The notes below the pieces were generated by a model, which was given only the letters and a program-made list of their open reading frames with translations, was not told the origin of the DNA and ran no database searches. A DNA stretch of 64,000 bases from Sabellastarte sp. h YS-2021. Its lineage: Eukaryota; Annelida; Polychaeta; Sabellida; Sabellidae. The stretch covers positions 55,929,293 through 55,993,292 of the forward strand of contig OZ024927.1 of the NCBI GenBank assembly GCA_964017235.1. Direction: 5' to 3'. Made by a program: the position numbers and the translations under genes. How positions within the stretch are numbered: the first letter of the stretch is position 1; each line of letters starts with the position of its first letter. This document shows, one piece after another, positions 44,601 to 54,530 of the stretch.

Positions 44601-46545
44601 GACCTCCTACTGGTGGACTGCTTGAGGCTTTAAAGGAGTCATTGGGAAGAGGGATCCACGCCCTCTTCCCCTGTTGTGGGGTCGAAAAAATGACCCTTGG
44701 AGCCTCTGAAGTTCTGTTTTCCCCTGTTGGAAGAAAAACGACTGGTTACTGCTTTGTGAGGAATTGCCCCCATAGGGGCGTCTCCTGTAGGAGCCTCTTT
44801 TCTTGTGGGGAGCTCGAAAGGGCTTATTCTGGTAGGGTCCGAAACCCTGAGAATCTTTGAGGTGCCTTTTTAGGAAGGAAGTCCTTGCCTTCCTTCACCA
44901 ACTATGATTTAAACAAGGAAGACGGCCAGAAGGACGTCTTCCGGAGTTCTTAAAGGGCTTATTCTGGTAGGGTACGAAACCCTGAGAACCTTTTGAGGTG
45001 CTTTTTTTAAGAAGGAAGTCCTGGTCTTCCTTCACCAACTGGTTTCTCCTAAGTGTGGTTGTAATAGGGTCATTTCGGCTTCAAGCCTAATCAAGCCAGT
45101 ATTGCCCATTGAGTATAATTTTCTCTGGAGAATATGGGACAAGGACTACTAAGGCAAGTCAAGGCCCTTGTTGGATCAGGATGGTCTTATTCCACAGATC
45201 CAGAGACTCACAGGCTTCCTCATAACCACGTTTCGCTACTTTATCAGGGTCGGCACCTTTCCTGATCTGAGACTTGACCTGTTTTAAAAAGTGTTTCAGG
45301 CTATATTGACACTTCTCCAAAGTCACATTACGGAAAGAGGAAGTCTTGGCAAAGGTAGTAGCGAAATTGAGAGTGGAAAATTCTGTCTTGCCTGGTGTTC
45401 CAATTCTTTAAGAATTGGAAGAAGAACCTTGACCATAGGAGCCCAGATGACTTAGGAGAAATACAAATCTTGGCAAAGTCTGTATTTAGCTCCTGTATTT
45501 TGTCCTCATAACAAGACTGGTCTAGCTGGTACCACTTGACAGTGGAAGGAGGTGGTTGGATGTACTTACCCTCAGGTAAATTTGCTGTTTGGAAGTCCTG
45601 ATCAAATTTTTCAAAGGCATTCTTAATGATTGAATTGAGAGGCAACATGGAGGAAGGACCTCTTGGTCGAAGTTTTGCCTGCCTTTCTCATCATCAAGGC
45701 ACATGACCGCAGTTGAAGATCTAGGTAAGGATTCCCTAGGTTCAGGCAACTTGAGGATGCGTCGAAATGTATCCACCTCCTCAGCATATTGGAATGGGAT
45801 GTCAGCCAATGCTACTTCCCTATAATAAGGAGGGTAGGGGTCATGTTGGGGTTTCCTTCACCAACTGTGAATTAAGTGGTCCTGATCAGGGTAGGACTTC
45901 CTGGAGGGCTTAGGGAACCTATGCATATGTTCAGGGGACTGATCCTCCTCTGAAGATGAGGGTACGAATCTGGACCTCGACTTGTGTTGGCTTATCAGAG
46001 TGCTTGGGCCTACTAGGGGCTGGTTGAGGGTCATTAGAATAGTTCAAGTAGTGGTCTGAGGAGCTCGGATCTACAGCATATTGACTAGAAGAGTGTGAAT
46101 ATTGTTTTGGGCTGGTTGAGGCAACCTTCGAGGGATCCTCGGCCGAACTACGAACTTGACCCGAGTCGTCTACGAGGCAACTAGAATACGAGGCGAGGCG
46201 AGAAATTTGTTGAGTTCTGGGGCGAACTCCACCTCCAGTGACTCGATAGCACTACTGGATTCGAGGATTTGTCCAGATCTTGGAGGGTGCGTTCATTTTG
46301 TGAGCAGAAGAAGAGATCTGATCCACCTCCCTTTGCTTTTGTAAAGATTTCTGAAAATCTTCACGAAAATTATTGAACGCCTCCAATATATGTATGTCGA
46401 CGCGAGAAGACAAATATTTTTTAAGATTAGCTGTGACACACAGATCGTCGACCTTACCTGCCTCTCTGCAGGTAGGAAGGAGATAAATGCATTTGCTGTA
46501 GGTATTTGTACTAGTTTGGTGTGTTCTTCCTTGAGAAGACATGCT
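44600..46545 (-). pseudogene. DIRS A7 gag-like ORF, decayed, with internal duplication
   Basis: The C-terminal basic region and the GLLR...ETRRQ helical region are recognisable around 44700-45150. The block AAAGGGCTTATTCTGGTAGG through TTCCTTCACCAACT occurs twice (about 44817-44905 and 44955-45043), an internal tandem duplication of about 138 bp. DIPFQYAEEVDTFRRILKLP and LDDEKGRQ lie at 45800-45660. The N-terminal cysteine segment (LPTCREAGKVDDLCV) is near 46470. Many frameshifts and some lost segments. Confidence 0.75.
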
Positions 46546-46796
46546 TTAACGCAATAAAACAAACACGAGTAGACCTCGAGTCAACAACTCGCAGAAGAAA
46601 AGCCAGTCGAGGCGAGTTCATAAAACTTAAAATAAGGACAATTTACAAAAGCGGAAGTGCTGAAAATTGGCCAGAATGGGCTTTATACAGTAATAAATGA
46701 AATACATAAACGGAAACGTTTAACAATAATACTGCACTGAGATATAGAAAGAAAAAGGCAGTAAATACTTCCCAAAGATTGTAAGATGGCGGCGAC

Positions 46797-46957
46797 CAAC
46801 GAGAAAAGTTGTAACATAAGGGGCAGATCACGTGATGACAACCTGAGGCTACGGCCAAGTATAAATGTCTTTTTTTCTTAGACGTTGGTCATGATGCCTC
46901 GCGGCAACCAGTAAAGCATTCAGTCCCACATGGTAAGCTATTGTAGCGCAATAAAAT
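46797..46957 (-). repeat. DIRS A7 5' ITR
   Basis: It runs from ACCAACGAGAAAAGTTGTAA to GCAATAAAAT and is the inverse of the left end (38813-about 39000), including the GACGTTGGTCATGATGCCTC segment. The left repeat is longer at the outer side by the CTTATAAAAGCTACAT-type stretch, as in A8. Confidence 0.9.
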
Positions 46958-47225
46958 AGCATTTACTCACTTTGAGTAGGTGAATAATTAGCTACGGGTC
47001 TGAAACTTCACCAAGTGAAAGCTCTCCCAAAAGTAGATGGATGAGTTATTTGAGAAAAATTGGCTATCTGCAATACTTTTAGAGATAATTCGCATTTACT
47101 CATTTTGAGTAGGTGAGTAATTAGCTATGGGTCTGAAACTTCAGCATGTGAAAGCTCTCCCAAAAGTAGATGGATGAGTTACTTGATAAAAATTGGGTAT
47201 CCGCAATACTTTTAGAGAGAACTAG
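46958..47225. repeat. 133-bp satellite, right remainder (2 units)
   Basis: AGCATTTACTCACTTTGAGT begins exactly where A7 ends, and two units with GGTCTGAAACTTCA and GTGAAAGCTCTCCC follow. It is the continuation of the array cut at 38812. Confidence 0.9.
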
Positions 47226-47770
47226 AAAAAGGTTTTTGCTGACAAAAATGAAGCGGCCCTGATGAAAAAGTGCGAAGTAATCTGTAAAAGATGTCAAGAT
47301 ATGCAGGATAAGGAATAGAAAATGTAAAGTTTATTGCATTGTGTATGTTACTATATTTAACGACCACAGCTTGGCAGAAGAGAAATTGTAGGTGTGAAAT
47401 TTACTTCTCAAAAGAATGTATGTCCGATGCGCAGGAAAAATGCCTCCTAGAAAATATGTCTCCTAGGAAATATACCTCCTAGAATGAATGCCTCCTGAAT
47501 AATTTGTGACCAGGAAAAATACCTCCTAAGAAAAAAAAGTTCTTTCAAGTATCATAACACTACAGGCTTCTAAATTTGGTGTAGAATGTACGTGATAAAT
47601 GTTATAGCACAGGTGTGTGCGCTTTTTCCCAAAACGCGATGACCGGTTTTTATGAAAAATGCTTAAGGTTATGGTAAAATAACATATTTGAACAAAATGC
47701 TCTAAACACAAGACTTTTCAAGTTATAAGTGATTTAGTGCATGATCTGAGGAATATTAATGCATTAAAAT
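47226..47770. other. Unassigned sequence with a short CCTCCTAG-type minisatellite
   Basis: Near 47441-47530 the phrase CCTCCTAG(G)AAATAT or close variants recurs about five times at irregular spacing of 17-25 bp. No coding signal. The rest is AT-rich and shows no match to other parts of the window, except a short segment near 47590-47640 shared with repeat R (ATGTACGTGATAAATGTTAT, GGTGTGTGCGCTTTTT). Confidence 0.5.
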
Positions 47771-48309
47771 TTCCAAAATTCATTTCCAACTTGAGCTTAA
47801 TTTTATTAAATGTACAAGTGTAACACAAAATGGAAGAAAGTAAAAGAAAAGAATACACATTCTAAAGAACAGCATAAACAGCTTGACTTTTTTGTTTCCA
47901 TGAAGTGCACACACATTTATATTTATATCTCTATCATCTAAACCACACTAATACCCACTCTCCCTCCATCCACCCCCCACCCCCCACATATAGAGGCATA
48001 TATTTTTTTCACCTGCATGTTAGTGCACTAAAGGAGAATTTCCAAAATTCATTTCCAACTTGACCTTAATTTTATTAAATGTACAAGTGTCACACAAAAT
48101 GGAAGAAAGTAAAAGAAAACAATACACATTCTAAAGAACAGCATAAACAGCTAGACTTTTTTGTTTCCATGAAGTGCACACACATATATATTTATATCTC
48201 TATCTATCATCTAAACCACACTAATACCCACTCTCCCTCCATCCACCCCCACCCCCCATATATAGAGGCAAATCTTTTTTCACCTGCATGTTAGTGCACT
48301 AAAGGAGAG
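47771..48309. repeat. 269-bp tandem duplication
   Basis: TTCCAAAATTCATTTCCAAC recurs at 47771 and 48040. Both units contain AAATGGAAGAAAGTAAAAGA, a TATATTTATATCTCTAT microsatellite, a C-rich CCATCCACCCCCCAC segment and GCATGTTAGTGCACTAAAGG. Units differ by a few substitutions and small indels. No coding function is evident. Confidence 0.95.
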
Positions 48310-48311
48310 TT

Positions 48312-48331
48312 GGGGGGGGGGGGGGGGGGGG
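48312..48331. repeat. Poly-G run of about 20 bases
   Basis: Uninterrupted G following AGAGTT at the edge of the 269-bp duplication. Homopolymer length in the assembly may be inaccurate. Confidence 0.9.
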
Positions 48332-48339
48332 TTCTTTCT

Positions 48340-48880
48340 GGTTAGAAAGACTTTCCATGAATGTAACTCTAGATAGATATCACACCAAAGCAAATAGAGT
48401 TTGAGGAGGAAGCAGAAAGAGACAACTCATTCATTTCCACTTAGTTGGAGCTACATAAAATACTGTACAAGAAAAACTGTTTATGAGAGAGTGCTTTTTT
48501 TACAGTCATCTTATATTCTGAAAGAAGTCAAGTCTATAAATTTGACCAATTTACATAGTCTATGTGAACAAGTGAATTTCGAACAAGTACCTACATCCTC
48601 AACTTCTTCTACAAAAGAAAAGTTGAATAAATTAAAGCTTTTTTCCAAAAAGAAAAAGTTATATCCCCACAATTCCAACACTGATCAGTTGCAATATGTT
48701 AATAACCACATCAGTGCATCATAAATACCTCATTTTTGTCTTTGAAGATGTCATAACATCATAAACACTACGAGATTAGGTTTGCCAGATAGCATAAATA
48801 TTTTTTAAGTATACATATGCCAGGTGAGGTTTTAAAAAGTGTTAAAATAAATGAGGAGGGAGCAAGAAGTATATATTTAT
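48340..48880. other. Unassigned AT-rich sequence
   Basis: A 107-codon frame on + at 48401-48724 is lysine, serine and leucine rich without recognisable motifs, and has no splice or repeat context. I do not call it a gene. Confidence 0.35.
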
Positions 48881-48899
48881 CATGTAAAGATGGCCAAAG

Positions 48900-50275
48900 G
48901 CTCTTAAGTACAGGAATTTTCAGGGAAACGTAATACAAAATCTTACTAAAGTATAATCAAGGTCAAGTTAAACTGATGTTACTGAACAGTTAATCAGTTA
49001 GGGGCAGAAAACCCTCATTTTCACGTCAAGATGGCCATGACTGTACTTGTATTGGAACTCCAAGGTGGAAAGCAAATAAGAATGTCCCTATTGTCATCTT
49101 TAAAAGTGTAGAAAATTTAACTGAGCACAAAGTTTAGCAATAAGATAGCTGGAGGCTGAAACTTCCTTTTTCACTGTAAGGCGACCATAACGTCATTCAT
49201 ATTGCAACTTTAAGGTGACCATAATATGAGAACGTCCCTTCAATATCAATATATGTTAGATATGGAAAAAGATAGGAGCCAGATGGCTTTACTCAAATTT
49301 TATGACTTTAGGGGGGTCAAAATTATATTAACAGTTTAAGGTCACCATAAAGTCAGGATAACCCTTTGGTTTGCCATCCTTTATAGGTGTCAAAGTTTAA
49401 CTGAGGTCAGTCGTACAATAAGATACTTGGAGGCTGAAAACCTCCTTATTTCAGTTTAAGGTGGCTACAACACCATTCATACTGAGAGTTTAAGGTGACC
49501 ATAAGTATTATTTTTATCTAGTTTAATACCAGTGATAATTTTGATATAAAAAAAAGGAAAAAAAAAGGAGCCAGAGGATTTTATTCCAATTTGATGACTT
49601 TAAGCAGGCCATATGTCATTTAACATTTTGAATTTAAGGTCACCATAAAGTCAGGATATTCCTTTGGCAAATATTAATATATGTGGCAAGTTTGGCTGAA
49701 AAAAGTGAAAAACTAAGTGAACTGGAGGGCTAAAACCCCCTTTTTTGACATTAAGGCGACCTAGGGGACCTTAAGATTGCAGATACAGGGCTAAAACTTC
49801 GGCATGTGAAAGATTATCAAAAAGTAGCTGAATAAGTTATTCCAACAAAACTCCGAAATCCTCACCATTTTTGAGATACAGACCAAGTACCCATTTTTAA
49901 AAAATTTACGAAAATAAAACTCCTCCCATTCAGGCATCTATGGTCCGATTGAGGAGAAAATCCTTTCCGACCTTGGAAATTTGGTCTAGAATGTACGCGA
50001 TAAATTTTATAGCACAGGTGTGTGTGCTTTTTTCCGAAACGCGATGACGGGGTGTTTTGGACTTATGCTTAAGGTTACCTTAAGTAAAGCTTAAGGTCTG
50101 CGCAAAGTATCCCAAAAATTTTTCCCGCCCCTATAGTTTTAAAGAAAGGTAACAAGGAAAGAAAAATATGAAAGGCTAAGAAGTTATTCAAGGGAGACCA
50201 TAATCCTGCGGCGGCGGCGATCAGTCGAACTTCGGTGAAAACAAATAAGCGTCCCTCACGGGCCGCTTAATTAGC
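48900..50275 (-). mobile_element. Repeat R, inverted second copy without DIRS insertion
   Basis: Read on -, it begins TTAAGCGGCCCGTGAGGGAC (50275) and carries the same modules as 12645-13616 and 19590-20030: CTTAAGGTCACC, CAACAAAATGCC or close forms, GGTTTTAGCCCTCCAGTTCA and GGTCACCTTAAA. At about 49151-49166 it holds the uninterrupted site where B3 inserted in the other copy. Confidence 0.75.
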
Positions 50276-50720
50276 ATTTACTCATTTTGCTCTTATGGTT
50301 TGTGAGATATTGGTGATTTTTCACATTTTCACTAAAAGTAGCAATAAAGTAGCCATTACTCACTTGTACATTGAGCAACAGTTGTGAAACTTCAATATGT
50401 TACAGTTCACAAAAAAGTAGATGAACAACATATTTGAGAGAAATTGTGTAGCTACAATACTTTTGAAGATATAAGCCATTTACTCATTATGGTTATCATT
50501 AAAAATTGACAAAGTAGCTATTACTCACGTAGCTATGGAGATACACTTCCAAACTAGTGACCATGTTGTAGCTGTGGAGAAAGTAGTTGAACAACATATT
50601 GCAACAAAATGCTCTAAATGCAATAGTTTGAGAGTTATAAGCCATATAATTATATTAGGTAAAAGTGCCATTACTCACTCAAAAGTAGGCCAAAGTTCAC
50701 CAAACCAAAAAAATTTTGAA
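50276..50720. repeat. Satellite fragment (480-bp higher-order type)
   Basis: AGATGAACAACATATTTGAG at about 50420, TATGGAGATACACTTCCAAAC and GCCATATAATTATATTAGG match 36222-37090. It begins directly at the edge of repeat R with TAGCATTTACTCATTTTG, so R appears to have inserted into the same satellite locus. Confidence 0.85.
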
Positions 50721-50824
50721 GAGCGTAAAAATTCACTAGGACAAGTAATTTACCAAAAATGTGTAACTGTAGTAGTTTCAGAGAAAACTGTGTGACCCAC
50801 GCACGCACACGCATGGCGCAAATT

Positions 50825-51432
50825 ATAATCTCCCGCCGGCGAGCCGGGTGGGAGATAATAGTTATCACATATAACGCCCGACCAATGTCCCTACCAAATA
50901 TCAACTTCCAACCACTTTATGGTTTCCGAAATATAGCCCAGACAAGGTATTATAGGTCAAGGTCACTACGGCAAGGTCAAATCAAGGTCACACCATGACG
51001 TTTTACATTTACACACCCTAGCCAAGGTCCCTACCAAATATCAACTTCCTACACATTACGGTTTTCCAAGATATACCCCAAACAAGATTTTATAGGTCAA
51101 GGTAACTACGGCAAGGTCAAATCAAGGTCAGACCATGACGTTGCACACCTACACCCCTAACCAATGTCCCTACCAAGTATCAACTTCCTACACCTTACGG
51201 TTTCCGAGATATAGCCCGGACAAGATTTTATAGGTCAAGGTCACTACGGCAAGGTCAAATCAAGGTCAGACCATGACGTTGCACACCTAAACATCCTAAC
51301 CAATGTCCCTACCAAGTATCAACTTCCTACACCTCACGGTTTCTGAGATACAGCCCGGACAAACTTTTTCCTGCCGCATGCCTGCCCATCCGGACACCAT
51401 GGGTGAAAACAATACCCTGACAGCCCTTAAGG
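50825..51432 (+). mobile_element. Element H3 (family H), short copy
   Basis: It follows a foldback ATCTCCCGCC...GGGTGGGAGAT (about 50828-50856). Three to four units with CACCATGACG, TATCAACTTCCTACAC and GAGATATAGCCCGG follow, then the family 3' end CATCCGGACACCATGGG, AAAACAATACCC and CCCTTAAGGGCTGTGGGGT. The long 5' region of H2 is absent. Confidence 0.65.
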
Positions 51433-52287
51433 GCTGTGGGGTAAAAACTGGGGACTGTAACAGTTTAGGCTGCAGGGGACTTGATAGATTTCTTGAAAAC
51501 ATAAAATAAGGAATTTAGGTGTATGAAAATTATGCCTAAACAATATCCAAACACTTTCCCACATATTTGTGAAAGAAATCACTGCAAGGTGGTGGGTTAA
51601 TATACTGGATTGTGAATGATGAAGTACCACCAAGCAAATACCCACTTTCTAACTTCTAAGTTGATCGGAGGTTCAAAAAAAGAAAAGTTGGAGTTTATTT
51701 TTAACTAGTTCTATGTGCCCCCTTTTGTAAGTTGGCATGCCACCACAATTTAAGTGCATCTTATCCCAGCTGATAGAATGATTGAAAATACTACTGTTAA
51801 ATGTGTTTAAATATGTTTTGTGTAAAAATAAAACTAAACTTTATGATATCCATCTTTATTGGATTTTTTTCACATGACATGGATAATAAGCACAATAAGT
51901 AATTTTTAAACTTATTTCAACACAGATCTTTAATAATATCTTTCTTTATTCATCTCCTATACTCCAAAACTAAGTATACACATATTGCACTGGCAGTCTT
52001 GCCTATTTAGTTCATAAATTGTAACCCCACACAATAAAAAGATAATTTTATATGACTAGAAAATACCAGCTATCAATAAAGATTTAACCTCTGAAACATT
52101 TTCATTTGACATTTTAGGCGTTTAATATGACAATTTCCAGTAAAGATTATTTTAAAACTGAAAAACGAGGTTGACGTTTAAGACATTAGTCCTTAAAGTG
52201 ATAACAATGTGAGATCACTAAGGCAAGCGTGTTGTTTACTGTTTCTCAATAAGCACTAATTTCCTACAGCTTTGCTGGAGTTTCTGG
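51433..52287 (-). other. NDK 3' UTR and downstream sequence
   Basis: On -, downstream of the NDK stop, AATAAA occurs at 51950-51945 (AATAAAGAAAG) and 51860-51855 (AATAAAGATGG), 338 and 428 bp after the stop. Either could be the polyadenylation signal. No other feature was recognised. Confidence 0.4.
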
Positions 52288-52405
52288 TCACTCGTACACC
52301 CACTCGTCCTGGCAAGCTCCCCAGGTTACTAGCTCTTTTTCATCAAACCACAGAGCAATCTCCTTCTTGGCACTTTCCACTGCATCACTGCCATGGCAGA
52401 TATTC
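52288..52405 (-). CDS. NDK (nm23/NME-like): Nucleoside diphosphate kinase, terminal coding exon
   Basis: NDPK transfers the gamma phosphate between nucleoside triphosphates and diphosphates through a phosphohistidine. On - the acceptor is GACGTAG (52412-52406) and the exon encodes, after a split Arg codon, [16 protein letters not shown], then [12 protein letters not shown] and ends QDEWVYE with TGA at 52290-52288. The HGSD histidine is the catalytic residue of the family, and the end matches the group I NDPK C-terminus (W-x-YE). Frame and phase agree exactly with the exon at 60836-60724. Its acceptor lies only about 20 bp from the end of DIRS copy A8. Confidence 0.95.
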
Positions 52406-52426
52406 CTACGTCACATGAAGAGAAAT

Positions 52427-52617
52427 TTGGAAATTTTAATTGCTTAAATGTAGCTTTTATAAGCTACAAGCTTACCATGTGGGACTTAATGCTGTTCTCG
52501 GGTTGCCACACCCGGGGCCAACGTCTTAGAAAAAAAGACAGTTCTTGTTAGCCACCGGATATACTGGTAGTTGTCGTCACGTGATAACTTCTGACCAATC
52601 GTCCTACTTTCTCGTTG
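52427..52617 (-). repeat. DIRS A8 3' ITR
   Basis: It begins TTGGAAATTTTAATTGCTTA and ends at CTACTTTCTCGTTG. The outer 40 bp, containing the TTATAAGCTACAAGC foldback, are specific to this side; from ACCATGTGGGACTTAATG inward it is the inverse of 58650-58816. Confidence 0.9.
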
Positions 52618-52675
52618 AAATTTTTTAAACCTACCCCTCAGCTGTAAACAGCGGGGAGGCAGGGTGGGACTCTTC

Positions 52676-52780
52676 TAAGTCCCACATGGTAAGCTTGTAG
52701 CTTATAAAAGCTACATTTAAGTAATTAAAATTTCCAATTTTATTACGCTACAATAGCTTACCATGTGGGACTTAATGCTG
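52676..52780 (-). repeat. DIRS A8 ICR
   Basis: TAAGTCCCACATGGTAAGCT, TTATAAAAGCTACATTTAAG, the junction AAATTTCCAATTTTATTACG, then CTACAATAGCTTACCATGTG. Even the private base pattern of this copy (TTTCC rather than TTTTC at the junction) matches its own 3' end (GGAAA), consistent with ICR and ends being copied from each other in one replication cycle. Confidence 0.95.
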
Positions 52781-53135
52781 AATTCAACCGCCCGGTGGCG
52801 GGATTACAGCTGAGACTGGAAGGTATGTCATTTTTTGAATTTTGAATTAAACGTATAGAATAGTGCCAGAAATACCAGTCTGAGTCCCATTTACAGTGCC
52901 CCGATCCCGAAGGCCGGGCCTGTAGCGAGCCAAAAACCTAAGTAAATGAGAGACAGTGCTAAAACTGTCTAGATGTTTTATTGTAGGACGGAAGTGCAGC
53001 AGTGCTCACTCCGAGGTCTGAGGGTCCAAAAGGGCCCTTCACGTATGACTGACCAACCCAGTGGTTGGGCATCTCATAAAATTTTTACAACCTGAATATG
53101 AGATTAATGACAACTAAATAAGTCCTTAATAGAAA

Positions 53136-54530
53136 TTACTTGATAATTAAAGGATAAAATGACCTTACCCGTAACATCTTGAAGGTAAAGGAATACCTAG
53201 ATCCTGGGAAAGACTCCTGAAGACTTGGTTGTAGCGGATGTGCCCCCCCCCCCCCCCCCCCCCCCTTTTTTTCTTTCCGAGGACAACTGGTCTGAGGGGA
53301 AGGATCTAGGACTTGTTGTGCAGCCACTACGGGTCCCAGGTACAAATTGTTGTCGGTGTCCGACCAAGTAAGGTCTTTTAGGTAAAAATTTGTAAATGTG
53401 TTGTGAGCTTTCCAGTGACAGGCTTGCATGATTTGGTCCACCGATACCCCACCGTAAAAGGCCTTAGAGGCCGCGAAGGCCCGGATGTCATGCGCTTTGA
53501 CTTGGACCAAGTCCAAGGCTTGTTGATCTGCTTGTTTGTAACAAAGTAAAATGGTTTGTTTCAACCATGAAGAGAGTGTAGCGGGTCTGATGTCTGAGGT
53601 ATGTCCTTTCTTAAAGGAGATGAAAAGGAGAGAACGAGACCCTCTGAGGTCTTTAGTTCGGTCCAAATAAAACCTCAGGGCCCGCACGGGACACAGGGTC
53701 CTGTCTTCTTTAAACTGTCTATCTACAATGGTAGTCAGAGCAGGGATAGTCACCGGAGACACACTTTGAGAACCTTCTCTTGCTAGTTGGTTTTTGGCTA
53801 TGAAATCAGAAGAAGGGAACAAGGCAACCTTTTCCCATTGGCCTAGATTAGATACTTTGTTTGCGACCCAGGCATGGATTTCGCTGCGGCGCTTGCCGGA
53901 GGCCAAGGCTAGCAAGAAAGCAGTTTTTAAAGTGAGATGTTTGAGGTCTGAGTCTTTCATGGGCTCAAAAGGTGCTTTGGTGAGCTCGTTAAGGACAACA
54001 GAAAGGTTCCACTTGGGTAAGTTTCTGGAACTTTTAGGACGATCCCTGTGAAAACTGGAGAGTAACCTATGAAGGTCTGCATTGTGTGCAATATGTTGGG
54101 CCGTTGGGCGCAAAGTGTCAACGATTGCAGTCCTGTAACCATCAATGGTCGAGGGGCGCCTGTTTAGGTCTTGGTACAGGTACATGAAGAAATCTGAGAT
54201 TTGTTTCACAGATGGAGTGGAGAAATCCACCGAATTTTCTCTGCACCATTTTTCAAATAGGGCCCACTTTGACTTGTAGATGGTCCTTGTTGATGACCGC
54301 TGAGGGGCAGCAATTCTCTCTGCCACCTCCACAGAGAAGCCTTGTTCTTGGAGTTGTCCGCTCCTAGACACCAGGCGTGGAGGTTCAGGTGCTGGGGGTT
54401 GTTGTGGAACACCAGCTTGTGGGACTGTTTGAGTAGGGTTGTTGACACTGGGAGTTGCAGTGGGATCTCTGTTGAGAGCTGCACTAGGTCCCAAAACCAG
54501 GGCATCCCTGGCCAGCCTGGGGCTATTACG
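53136..54530 (-). CDS. DIRS A8 tyrosine recombinase (frame open)
   Basis: It catalyses integration of the circular DNA copy without a target duplication (family knowledge). The start is uncertain because the frame is open upstream inside the RT ORF; recognisable sequence starts EQGFSVEVAERIAAPQ (near 54340). Core-binding part: KWALFEKWCRENSVDFST, FFMYLYQDLNRRPSTIDG. Catalytic part: SGKRRSEIHAWVANK (Arg I), SSDFIAKNQLAREG (Lys region), CPVRALRFYLDRTKDL, HDIRAFAASKAFYGG (HxxR), CHWKAHNTFTNFYLKDL (His/Trp and nucleophile Tyr). All catalytic positions are present. The C-terminus is extended through a C-run of 20 or more bases (from about 53243) read as polyglycine, so the true end depends on its length. 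Confidence 0.85.
   Translation of the reverse strand, partial: RNSPRLARDALVLGPSAALNRDPTATPSVNNPTQTVPQAGVPQQPPAPEPPRLVSRSGQLQEQGFSVEVAERIAAPQRSSTRTIYKSKWALFEKWCRENSVDFSTPSVKQISDFFMYLYQDLNRRPSTIDGYRTAIVDTLRPTAQHIAHNADLHRLLSSFHRDRPKSSRNLPKWNLSVVLNELTKAPFEPMKDSDLKHLTLKTAFLLALASGKRRSEIHAWVANKVSNLGQWEKVALFPSSDFIAKNQLAREGSQSVSPVTIPALTTIVDRQFKEDRTLCPVRALRFYLDRTKDLRGSRSLLFISFKKGHTSDIRPATLSSWLKQTILLCYKQADQQALDLVQVKAHDIRAFAASKAFYGGVSVDQIMQACHWKAHNTFTNFYLKDLTWSDTDNNLYLGPVVAAQQVLDPSPQTSCPRKEKKGGGGGGGAHPLQPSLQESFPGSRYSFTFKMLRVRSFYPLIIK

Larger units (their letters stand above)
38813..46957 (-). mobile_element. DIRS family A copy A7, ITRs and ICR complete, coding-defective, split by H2
   Basis: The left (3') ITR begins TTGAAAATTTTAATTACTTA at 38813. 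The right (5') ITR ends GCGCAATAAAAT at 46957. Both flanks are the 133-bp satellite: GAGATAATT on the left and AGCATTTACTCAC on the right reconstitute a unit. ITRs pair through TGCCTCGCGGCAACCAGTAA / TTACTGGTTGCCGCGAGGCA, which differs from the A8 ITR, so A7 is a subfamily. Internal order is ICR, 3' noncoding (carrying H2), recombinase, RT/RNase H, gag. Confidence 0.9.

Noticed and set aside
38813-46957. Target-site duplication around A7
   Set aside because: The flanks are adjacent parts of one satellite unit with no repeated bases beyond what the element ends could supply, in line with recombinase-type integration.
48401-48724. 107-codon frame as a small gene
   Set aside because: Low-complexity Lys/Ser composition, no recognisable motif, no splice context and next to tandem duplications.
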